Positions 1 to 6,884 of a stretch of DNA of 11,116 nt are shown piece by piece. The notes below the pieces were generated by a model, which saw nothing but the letters and a program-made list of their open reading frames with translations, had not been told where the DNA came from and did not search any database. The DNA lies in assembly GCF_026319365.1 (NCBI RefSeq), contig NZ_JAPDMS010000001.1, forward strand, positions 98,674-109,789. The letters run 5' to 3'. The DNA comes from Methylophaga sp. OBS1. GTDB taxonomy: Bacteria > Pseudomonadota > Gammaproteobacteria > Nitrosococcales > Methylophagaceae. The translations under genes and the position numbers were made by a program. Within the stretch, counting starts at the first letter, position 1, and each line of letters starts with the position of its first letter.

Positions 1-168
1 CGACTTGAAGTCGATGGCAGTTATCTTGCGTTCAGGCGTTTTATCCATGGTCTGGATGAGCTCGCCTATCAAGTCACCGTGATTCGTCTGAATATTGACA
101 AGCTTGAGATATCGCCTTTCAGAGGTACCTCACAAATGTTGAAAACGGAAATGATTTTAGCGCTCTAA
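1..168 (+). CDS. PilO/GspM-like inner-membrane assembly protein, C-terminal fragment
   Basis: The frame is open from base 1 to a TAA at 166-168, giving the last 55 residues of a protein that begins upstream of the window. The fragment reads as an alpha/beta ferredoxin-like end: a 'GSYLAFRRFIHGLDEL' helix, then a strand with 'VTVIRLNIDKLEI', then a final strand 'LKTEMILAL'. This is the usual pattern at the C-terminus of PilO/MshJ/GspM-type proteins, where 'G.Y....F...L..L' leads to a closing 'LKM.M.L..' strand. In those families the protein is bitopic and forms the inner-membrane alignment complex with PilN and PilP. The position, 12 nt before the assembly ATPase, supports this. The family call rests on a short fragment and operon context, so it is moderate. 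Confidence 0.6.
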   Translation, partial: RLEVDGSYLAFRRFIHGLDELAYQVTVIRLNIDKLEISPFRGTSQMLKTEMILAL

Positions 169-180
169 ACAAGGACTTTC

Positions 181-1827
181 ATGGCTGTCAGAGATGAACA
201 ATTAATCAGAGCGGGGGTCGAAACGGGGCTTATAGAAGAGTCAACCGTTGAACAATTGCGTCTGATCGGCAGGCGCGAGCGGGTGCCACTATTATCAAAG
301 TTGCTTGCGCATTACCGTTTACCTCTCTCAGCCATGCATAGAGCCCTGGCAGAAGAGCATGGCCACGATTTTGTTGACTTAACGGATGCCGAGCTGAATG
401 CGACGCTCACCAAGAAGATCCCGTCCAGCCTGATCAACCGCAAACAATTGTTGGTCATGACAGTGGACTCTCGTGACATGCTGGTTGTTAGTGATCCTAC
501 AGATCGAATGTCGATCGATTCTGCGTTACGCCTGATAGGCACGACTTTACCTGTAGTGATGAGTGACCCTGAACGCTTGCGACTGGCAATCAGGAAAGTG
601 CTGGCCAACACCGCTGTAGGCCAAGCCAATGAGTCTGCAGCAGTGACTGAAACAGATTTGGTTGCCGTCCTGGATAGTGTTCTCAAGGATGCCTATCTTA
701 ATCGGGCATCGGATGTGCATTTAATGACGGAAGAGGATGGCTTACGTGTTCGCTTCCGGGTGGATGGCAAACTAACAGATTATCCCCTTGATGCTGACCA
801 GTCTGTTGCAGCGGGATTGATATCCCGGGTGAAAGTATTGTCTGGACTGGATATTTCAGAGCAGCGGATGCCCCAGGATGGTGGTTTCTCTTATCGACTT
901 GCCTCTCCCGTTGATATGGAATTCAACATTCGTGTGGCGACAGCGCCGACCCGCTTGGGCGAGCGCATTACCATGCGTTTACTCGGTAGTGAAAGCAACA
1001 GCCTCACACTGACTGATTTGGGCTTTCTTGAGAATGATTTGATCGAGTTCAAGCAGGCGATACGAAAACCTTACGGCATGATTTTGCTTACGGGGCCTAC
1101 TGGAAGTGGTAAATCAACCACATTGTGCGCCGCACTGCAGGAAATCAATCATTCCGATATCAATATCATGACGGTGGAGAACCCGATTGAATATGTGATT
1201 GACGGTATCTCACAAATTCAGACTGGCCCCAAGATTAATTTTGCCGATGCACTACGGTCTTTGCTTCGTCATGACCCGGATGTGTTGATGGTGGGGGAGA
1301 TTCGTGACTCTGAAACGGCTGACGTGGCCGTCAAGGCAGCCATGACGGGCCACTTGGTTTTCTCTACATTACATACAAACAATGCCGTGAGCGCTGTGAC
1401 GCGTCTGGTCGATATTGGCTGCGAACCATTTTTGATTGGTTCAACGATGACGGCGGTGATTGCGCAACGGCTGGTCAGACGCCTCTGTCGCCACTGTGCC
1501 AAAAGCCGACCAGCTACGGATGATGAAAAAGTGCTGTTGGGTGTTGAAGATGAGGTCGAAATTTTCGAGCCAGTAGGCTGTGCCGTCTGTCAGGGCCAGG
1601 GCTTCAGAGGTCGTTTGGGCCTGTTCGAAACGCTTTGGTTCGACGAGCGTCTGGCAAGAATGGTAGCAAAAGGGGCCGATGAAGAAACACTGGAAGCCAA
1701 TGCGGGGAAAGCCCTCAAATTTATGTGGGAAGATGGCTGTGAAAAAGTTCTGAGAGGGCTTACCACGCTGGACGAGGTCCGTGATGTGGCTGTTTTCAAA
1801 CGTCATGATATGGCGGAGATAGCCTGA
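181..1827 (+). CDS. GspE/PilB/MshE-type assembly ATPase
   Basis: This is a cytoplasmic hexameric secretion/pilus-assembly ATPase that would power extension of a pilus or pseudopilus. The N-terminal part (about residues 30-140) looks like an MshEN/T2SSE_N domain, a fold that binds c-di-GMP in MshE; I did not verify the ligand residues. The ATPase core follows: Walker A GPTGSGKS at 305-312, Asp box TVENPIEY at 331-338, Walker B VLMVGEIRD at 368-376 and His box around 390-400 (GHLVFSTLHTN). A tetracysteine zinc site, C436/C439 and C467/C470, marks it as an extension-type GspE/PilB protein rather than a PilT retraction ATPase. The 548-residue length is typical. The ATG at 181 has an AAGGA ribosome site at 171-175. 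The next gene starts one base after its stop. Family assignment is firm; whether it serves a pilus or a secretion system is not decided by this protein. Confidence 0.95.
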   Translation: MAVRDEQLIRAGVETGLIEESTVEQLRLIGRRERVPLLSKLLAHYRLPLSAMHRALAEEHGHDFVDLTDAELNATLTKKIPSSLINRKQLLVMTVDSRDMLVVSDPTDRMSIDSALRLIGTTLPVVMSDPERLRLAIRKVLANTAVGQANESAAVTETDLVAVLDSVLKDAYLNRASDVHLMTEEDGLRVRFRVDGKLTDYPLDADQSVAAGLISRVKVLSGLDISEQRMPQDGGFSYRLASPVDMEFNIRVATAPTRLGERITMRLLGSESNSLTLTDLGFLENDLIEFKQAIRKPYGMILLTGPTGSGKSTTLCAALQEINHSDINIMTVENPIEYVIDGISQIQTGPKINFADALRSLLRHDPDVLMVGEIRDSETADVAVKAAMTGHLVFSTLHTNNAVSAVTRLVDIGCEPFLIGSTMTAVIAQRLVRRLCRHCAKSRPATDDEKVLLGVEDEVEIFEPVGCAVCQGQGFRGRLGLFETLWFDERLARMVAKGADEETLEANAGKALKFMWEDGCEKVLRGLTTLDEVRDVAVFKRHDMAEIA

Positions 1828-1828
1828 G

Positions 1829-3043
1829 ATGCCGATGTTTGCTTATCAGGCTTTGAGTCGGACCGGGGAGGAGCTCTCCGGTAAGATGCAGGCGGAAAAT
1901 ACTAATGCTGTGGCCCAGGCACTGCGTACAGAGGGGTTGCGTGTCCTTGATATCAAAGAAAAACGTCGTTCAGGTTTTCTAGGACAGGATAACTTCAGCG
2001 ATTGGTATGCGACACAACGATCTGCTTCGACTGACGCCTTAATTTTCTTCTACCGGCAAATGGCATTCATGCTCAGAGCAGGTCTGCCACTGGCTGAATG
2101 TATCCAATTGGCTGCGACGCAAGTGAGTAGTCCCAGGCTCAACTTTGCGCTCAGGAAAATGCACCGTGATATTGAGGCAGGCCAATCTCTGTCCTCTGCG
2201 TTGCGTAAACACCCGGATGTATTCAGTAATATCGCGATTAATCTGGTGGTTGCCGGGGAGAGCACGGGTGAGTTGGATGTGATTATGGACCGGCTTGCGA
2301 TTCATCTGGAAAAAAAATCACAGCTACGCAAGCAGATGATCAACGCCATGATTTACCCAGTGGTGGTCATATTGGCTGCGATTGGCGTGGCGGTATTCAT
2401 GGTGACAATGATCATTCCCAAATTTGCACAATTTATTCAGGGGCGTGGTAAACGACTGCCAGAATCAACACAGACTTTAATTGACGGTGCGGCTTTCCTG
2501 AGAGAGAACGGGCTGACCATTATCGGCGTGATGATTGCCATAATGATCCTTATTCTGATCACTTATAAAACCTACCCCGGCCGACGCTGGATTGATCGCA
2601 TCCTGCTCAGCACGCCGGTGTTTGGCAAATTAATTATATACGGGTCAATGTCACAGATGAACTGGGCCTCATCAATTCTGATGCGAAGCGGCATAACAAT
2701 TTTTGAAACACTCAAGATAACAGCAGATCTCATAGCCAATAAAATCTACTCGGACAAACTAAAGCGGGCATCGGAAAGCGTCATGGCGGGGCGGGATCTG
2801 GCCAGTAGTATCCAGCATCCTCAAATGCCATCACTGGTGACACATATGATTGCTATTGGCGAGAGAACAGGTTCATTGGATCGTATCCAGCAGGAACTTG
2901 GGATCTACTATCAGAACCTACTTGAAATTGGTATCAAACGTCTGTCTGCCATGCTTGAACCGGCGATGATTCTGATCATCGGCGGTATGGTGGGCTTTGT
3001 CTATTATGCCTTTTTTCAGGCGCTTTTTGCCCTTGCAGCCTAG
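1829..3043 (+). CDS. GspF/PilC-type inner-membrane platform protein
   Basis: This is the polytopic inner-membrane platform on which the assembly ATPase acts. An N-terminal 'FAYQALSRTGEELSGKM' segment (4-20) is typical of the family. Two repeated T2SSF domains follow, about residues 69-193 and 272-394, each carrying the family's Gly-Glu motif (VAGESTGELD at 141-150; IGERTGSLD at 343-351). Hydrophobic membrane segments lie at about 171-196, 229-246 and 376-398. The 404-residue length is normal. The ATG at 1829 follows the ATPase stop by one base, with GGAG at 1815-1818 as a possible ribosome site; the ATG at 1835 is an alternative. The gene has a run of eight A residues at 2310-2317 (Glu-Lys-Lys) that keeps the frame. 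It is probably translationally coupled to the ATPase. Confidence 0.95.
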   Translation: MPMFAYQALSRTGEELSGKMQAENTNAVAQALRTEGLRVLDIKEKRRSGFLGQDNFSDWYATQRSASTDALIFFYRQMAFMLRAGLPLAECIQLAATQVSSPRLNFALRKMHRDIEAGQSLSSALRKHPDVFSNIAINLVVAGESTGELDVIMDRLAIHLEKKSQLRKQMINAMIYPVVVILAAIGVAVFMVTMIIPKFAQFIQGRGKRLPESTQTLIDGAAFLRENGLTIIGVMIAIMILILITYKTYPGRRWIDRILLSTPVFGKLIIYGSMSQMNWASSILMRSGITIFETLKITADLIANKIYSDKLKRASESVMAGRDLASSIQHPQMPSLVTHMIAIGERTGSLDRIQQELGIYYQNLLEIGIKRLSAMLEPAMILIIGGMVGFVYYAFFQALFALAA

Positions 3044-3059
3044 ACAGCAGGAAAACATG

Positions 3060-3497
3060 ATGAAACAAGTGATCAAGTTAATTATTTCCGGCCTCATACT
3101 CGCCCACTTGGGCGCAATAAGTGCGAACGAAATGCAAGGTGCGAGTAATGATCGAACATTTATCCGTGACCCTTTCACGCCGAGTATTCTGATGTACGAA
3201 CAGGCGGGGACGGTGGCGAACATTGATAGTGATGCATTCGGATTTCGTCCAGCGCCAGATGATGTTGAGATACAGATTCCTAAAATGCGCCTCAGAGGTT
3301 TCATCACACCGGAGGGAGAGCAGGAAGAGCTGGCATTGCTCGAGATCAGCGGCAGCGGTGTTTACATGGTGCGTGAGGGGGATGAAATTAACATTGATCC
3401 CAGACAGCCCGCCAATGCCATTCGTATTTCTGAAATTTCCCGACTGAGTATCACCATAGAAACCGGGACACTCGGCCGTATTCGCGTTTTAAGATGA
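3060..3497 (+). CDS. PilP/GspC-like periplasmic protein
   Basis: This small exported protein probably links the inner-membrane complex to the secretin, as PilP and GspC do. From the ATG at 3060 it has 145 residues, with a hydrophobic export segment (about 4-20) and a possible cleavage after AISA at residue 22. A 'RDPF' motif at 36-39 is common in PilP-type proteins just before a flexible linker. The C-terminal half (about 74-145) is a small all-beta domain of HR/PilP type: 'MRLRGFI', 'LALLEISGSGVYMVREGDEI', then 'ITIETG.LGRIRVL'. I chose 3060 over 3057 because AGGA at 3049-3052 is 7 nt from 3060 and only 4 nt from 3057; longer starts lie inside the preceding gene. Its stop overlaps the secretin start as ATGA. 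The sequence is divergent and the call leans partly on position between the platform and secretin genes. Confidence 0.75.
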   Translation: MKQVIKLIISGLILAHLGAISANEMQGASNDRTFIRDPFTPSILMYEQAGTVANIDSDAFGFRPAPDDVEIQIPKMRLRGFITPEGEQEELALLEISGSGVYMVREGDEINIDPRQPANAIRISEISRLSITIETGTLGRIRVLR

Positions 3498-5755
3498 GTT
3501 ATATGAAATCCACAAGAATAAGTTTTGTACTGGTGAGCATGATCGTTGCTGGTTTGGCCTCAGCTGAAACGCAGAATCAAACGGTGATGAATCAGACTTA
3601 CATCGCCGAGCGACCACAGGCTATCCCGCCTCGGCCTGTTATCAATAATCCTGACAACACCACGCGTATCAGAGAGGTTGAGTTCACGGGTAGTGCGATC
3701 AGTGATGTTGTTCGAACCCTTTCTGAGTTGAGTCGGCAGAATATTATTGCGACGCCGGAAGCAGCGCAGAGACAGGTCACGATTCATCTGAAGGATGTCA
3801 CGATTCTGGATGCAGTTAAATCAATCAGTCGCATCAGTGATTTGTGGTACCGCTATGATGAAGATACCGATACCTATCGTTTAATGACGCGTGAGCAGTA
3901 CAGTAAGGATTTGATTGTCAGGGAAAGCGAAAACATCGAGATATTCCGTCTTCTCAATGCCAATGTGCTGGTGATCGCACAAGCTATTGAAGACATTTAT
4001 GGTCAACGGGTTTTGCTCTCTTATGGTTTGCCACCCGCCTCAAACAGTTTCGGTTCTGGTTTTGGTTCCGGAAACAGCATAGGCTCAGGCTCTCAAAGAG
4101 GAAGTTTCGGCAACGTCAGAGGGAACAACCGAAGTGTACGTAACTCAAGTCGAACGAGTCGCTCTAGTGGCAGTTCCCGCGGGCGGAGTGGTATTGGTCG
4201 TGATAACCTGACGCAGTCGGGTGCGGTCTTGGATGGCGATGAACTCACTGTCGATCAGATCGAACAGATTGCTTCGGCAATTGAGCAGTCAGGAGCCCGC
4301 AATGTCAGTCAAGAGGCGCTGCAGCAGGCTACAGTCCAGTCTCAGCCCATTTATGTGACGGTCAATAATGAGCATAATATGCTTGTTGTGCGATCAGACG
4401 ACCGAGCAGTGTTGTCTGGCATCAAACAGCTGATAGACCGGATGGATATTCCTGTCCCACAGGTGATGCTGGAAATGCGAATCCTTAACGTGGTTCTTGG
4501 CGAAGATATCAATTCAATCTTCAACTTTGAGCTGCAGCCCAGTGGCAGTAATCAGTCACAAAACCCGATTTTGCTTGGCAATAATAACCTGCTGAACTCC
4601 GGTACTTTTGTTTATGAGTTTCTCAACAACCGTCTGCGGGCCAACATTCAATTTCTTGAAGAACGAAATCGTATCAAGGTTCTATCCAATCCAATGGTTG
4701 TTGCTTCCAATCACAGGCCTGCAGAGTTATTCATCGGTGAGGAAGTTCTGCTGACGGAAGGCTTTGAGTTTTTCCCGGCAGTTATAGATAACGGGATTGT
4801 ATTGCAACAGGCTTTTGTTGAAGCCCAGATTTCTCGTGAGGATATCGGGATTACCCTGCGCCTTACGCCAAGAATTAACAATGACCAAACGGTTGAATTG
4901 TTCATTGAACAGGAAAATTCCACTGTAAATGAAGGGGGTGGCACGATTCCGGTGGGAGATACGGTGACGGGTATTACTAATGTACCGGTTGATACAGTAG
5001 ACACTGCCAGGCTTACCGGAACGGTAATGGCCAAAAATAATCTGACAGTTGCTGTCGGAGGCTTGATTCGAACCAGCGAAAACCGCAATGAACGGAAAGT
5101 CCCCCTATTGGGTGAAATTCCAGTTATTGGGCGATTGTTCACATCCACAATTGAAGGTGAAGAAGAGACCGAGACTGTCCTCTTGATAACTCCGCGAATT
5201 ATGAATGTGCCTGGAGAAAGCGAGAGCATTCGAAACAACGATAATCTTTTTTACAAGTCGCACAACGCGGGCTACCCGGATCCGGCTGAACCGCCAAACC
5301 GTTTCATTGATAAAGAAGATGATGTGAATGCGGAAACAGCCACGGCTGCTGAAACAATGGATTCGGCCAACGCAAGTCGTCAAGAAATCTATATGGAAAT
5401 GAGTGAATATGCCGCAGACATGATGCGCATCAGTGAAATCGATAGACTCAAGGACCCTCTATACTCGCTGGTTAGGGTGCCACGTGCCCTGCGTGAAGAT
5501 ATTTTCCCTGGTACTCAGTTAGCGGCCAAGCCTCTGGATGCATGGAATAGGGGGGGGATGTATGTCACTGCGGTGCGGGTCCTTAATACAACAAGCGTAG
5601 AGCAGCCCGTCAATTATCAAGACATTAATGGTCGTTGGCTTGCCTCGACAGTTGAGAATACTTCGCTGGCACCTCGGGGGCAGGAGGGTGACACGACCTA
5701 TATGTATCTGATTTCAGCCTTGCCGTTTGAGGAGGTGATGAATGAAACCCGGTAA
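3494..5755 (+). CDS. Outer-membrane secretin with C-terminal TraK/DUF3438-like extension
   Basis: This secretin would form the multimeric outer-membrane gate of the machine. A signal peptide ends near ASA at residue 24. An STN/N0-type domain spans about 58-135 and a secretin N-domain about 145-318, but the latter is split by a Gly/Ser/Arg-rich insert at about 181-240 and an acidic stretch to 283. The secretin core runs from about 321 to 572 and carries the family signature VPLLGEIPVIGRLF at 536-549. After that, 180 residues remain: a polar linker and, at about 655-750, a beta-rich domain with 'W..GG.YVTAV..LN', 'NGRWLAS' and 'GDTTYMYLISALPF', resembling DUF3438/TraK-like proteins of conjugative elements. 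The ATG at 3494 overlaps the preceding stop; ATG 3503 is an alternative start giving a standard signal peptide. A G8 run lies at 5550-5557. Secretin identity is firm; the extension's family is from memory and less sure. Confidence 0.95.
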   Translation: MSYMKSTRISFVLVSMIVAGLASAETQNQTVMNQTYIAERPQAIPPRPVINNPDNTTRIREVEFTGSAISDVVRTLSELSRQNIIATPEAAQRQVTIHLKDVTILDAVKSISRISDLWYRYDEDTDTYRLMTREQYSKDLIVRESENIEIFRLLNANVLVIAQAIEDIYGQRVLLSYGLPPASNSFGSGFGSGNSIGSGSQRGSFGNVRGNNRSVRNSSRTSRSSGSSRGRSGIGRDNLTQSGAVLDGDELTVDQIEQIASAIEQSGARNVSQEALQQATVQSQPIYVTVNNEHNMLVVRSDDRAVLSGIKQLIDRMDIPVPQVMLEMRILNVVLGEDINSIFNFELQPSGSNQSQNPILLGNNNLLNSGTFVYEFLNNRLRANIQFLEERNRIKVLSNPMVVASNHRPAELFIGEEVLLTEGFEFFPAVIDNGIVLQQAFVEAQISREDIGITLRLTPRINNDQTVELFIEQENSTVNEGGGTIPVGDTVTGITNVPVDTVDTARLTGTVMAKNNLTVAVGGLIRTSENRNERKVPLLGEIPVIGRLFTSTIEGEEETETVLLITPRIMNVPGESESIRNNDNLFYKSHNAGYPDPAEPPNRFIDKEDDVNAETATAAETMDSANASRQEIYMEMSEYAADMMRISEIDRLKDPLYSLVRVPRALREDIFPGTQLAAKPLDAWNRGGMYVTAVRVLNTTSVEQPVNYQDINGRWLASTVENTSLAPRGQEGDTTYMYLISALPFEEVMNETR
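5550..5557 (+). repeat. Poly-G (G8) tract inside the secretin gene
   Basis: Eight consecutive G residues encode part of Arg686 and all of Gly687-Gly688. Gain of one G would bring a TAA at 5584-5586 into frame, and loss of one G a TAG at 5598-5600. Either change removes about the last 60 residues of the protein and leaves the secretin core intact. The frame is open in this copy. Confidence 0.9.
5730..5736 (+). promoter_or_regulatory. Strong ribosome-binding site inside the secretin 3' end
   Basis: AGGAGGT matches the Shine-Dalgarno core and sits 5 nt before the ATG at 5742. It lies within the last codons of the secretin gene, so translating ribosomes reach it, and it decides the start of the barrel gene over the later Met at 5760. 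Confidence 0.75.
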
Positions 5756-6860
5756 ATGGATGCGCCTATCATTGACCTCATTGCCGGTCCTCTGCGTGTC
5801 GTTTTCAGCTTTGGCAGCACCGAAGTTAACCATGCATGTATTTGAGGAAGTGCCTACATCAGAAAATGAAAAACAACTGGCTGAGATTAAATCGACAAGC
5901 ACTTATCAACCGTCTTCCGTTCCAAACAATAAAGCTAAAGAACCTGAGAGGTTAAAATTACACGTCTATGACAGACGTCCCGAGAAAAAAGTGCCGCCAT
6001 TGACCTATGATTATGCGGACATTTATATCAAAACGGGGTATCGCCGAGATGACCTTCAGTGGAGTATCGCGGGTTTAGGGGGACAGCCGAATATTTTATC
6101 GGAGCTCACATGGCAGGATCTGGAAATTGCAACTATTAATCTGGGCGCTAATTTATATCTGAAAAATAACTGGTTCGTGAACGGTGACCTAGTCTGGGGT
6201 GAAATCTTTGATGGTAAAAATCAGGATTCCGATTATTTAGGAAACAACCGTACATTGGAATTCTCTCGTTCCAACAATGGGGCAGATGAAGGCAATATTC
6301 TCGATATCTCTTTGGCTGCTGGGCATCGCTTTGCCTGGCCTTTAAACCAGGCTAATACTTCAAGTTTTGAATTAAGGCCAAAACTAGGGCTCGCCTATCA
6401 CAGCCAGAATCTCAAAACAGTTGATGGTTATCAAACCATACCAGCAAACGGGCCCTTTGAAGGGCTGGACTCGAGTTACGACACTACCTGGTTTGGTCCT
6501 TGGGTGGGGCTGGAGACGATTTTTATCAAAGAAAATCGCTTTAGCCTTGGGCTGAATCTTGAGTATCACTACTTTGAGTACGATGCGGAAGCTCAATGGA
6601 ACTTAAGGACGGATTTTGCACAGCCTGTTAGCTTTGAACATGAGGCAGAAGGCACTGGATGGGTGGCTGGAATCAACAGCAAGTGGTCTGTTTCACCTGC
6701 ACTTGCAGTCACTTTGGATTTTGAATATAAAAACTGGCTTGCGGACAGAGATGGCGTTGATACAACTTATTTCTCTAACGGTAATGAAGTCAGCATTAAA
6801 CTCAACGAGGTCGATTGGGAAAGCTATGGGTTCAGCCTGGGGCTAAATTATGATTTTTGA
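5742..6860 (+). CDS. Exported outer-membrane beta-barrel protein, omptin/POMP-like
   Basis: The 372-residue product begins with a signal peptide (MKPGKWM then a hydrophobic run to ALA at residue 25) and ends in alternating aromatic residues with a terminal Phe (GLNYDF), the usual sorting signal of outer-membrane barrels. Residues about 27-88 form a polar linker with a twice-occurring short motif; from about 89 on, alternating strands predict a barrel of roughly 10 strands. The segment around 128-196, with 'NLGANLYL', 'NGDLVWGEI', 'NQDSDYLGNNRTLEFSRS' and 'DISLAAGHRF', recalls omptin-fold proteins and the Protochlamydia-type outer membrane protein domain. I do not see the omptin Asp-His catalytic pair, so proteolysis is unlikely. 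The start overlaps the secretin end by 14 nt, with a strong AGGAGGT at 5730-5736, which points to translational coupling and a shared envelope function. Exact role unknown. Confidence 0.75.
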   Translation: MKPGKWMRLSLTSLPVLCVSFSALAAPKLTMHVFEEVPTSENEKQLAEIKSTSTYQPSSVPNNKAKEPERLKLHVYDRRPEKKVPPLTYDYADIYIKTGYRRDDLQWSIAGLGGQPNILSELTWQDLEIATINLGANLYLKNNWFVNGDLVWGEIFDGKNQDSDYLGNNRTLEFSRSNNGADEGNILDISLAAGHRFAWPLNQANTSSFELRPKLGLAYHSQNLKTVDGYQTIPANGPFEGLDSSYDTTWFGPWVGLETIFIKENRFSLGLNLEYHYFEYDAEAQWNLRTDFAQPVSFEHEAEGTGWVAGINSKWSVSPALAVTLDFEYKNWLADRDGVDTTYFSNGNEVSIKLNEVDWESYGFSLGLNYDF

Positions 6861-6884
6861 TCCAGCAACATACCTGATTCAGCT

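Noticed and set aside
2310..2317. A8 run in the platform-protein gene as a phase-variation or slippage site
   Set aside because: It encodes Glu-Lys-Lys in a conserved part of the protein, the frame is intact, and a shift would destroy an essential membrane component rather than give a useful variant.
4711..5238. 175-codon open frame on the minus strand within the secretin gene
   Set aside because: It is antisense to the strongly conserved secretin core, is Ser/Thr/Val-rich in the way of reverse-frame translations, and resembles no known protein.
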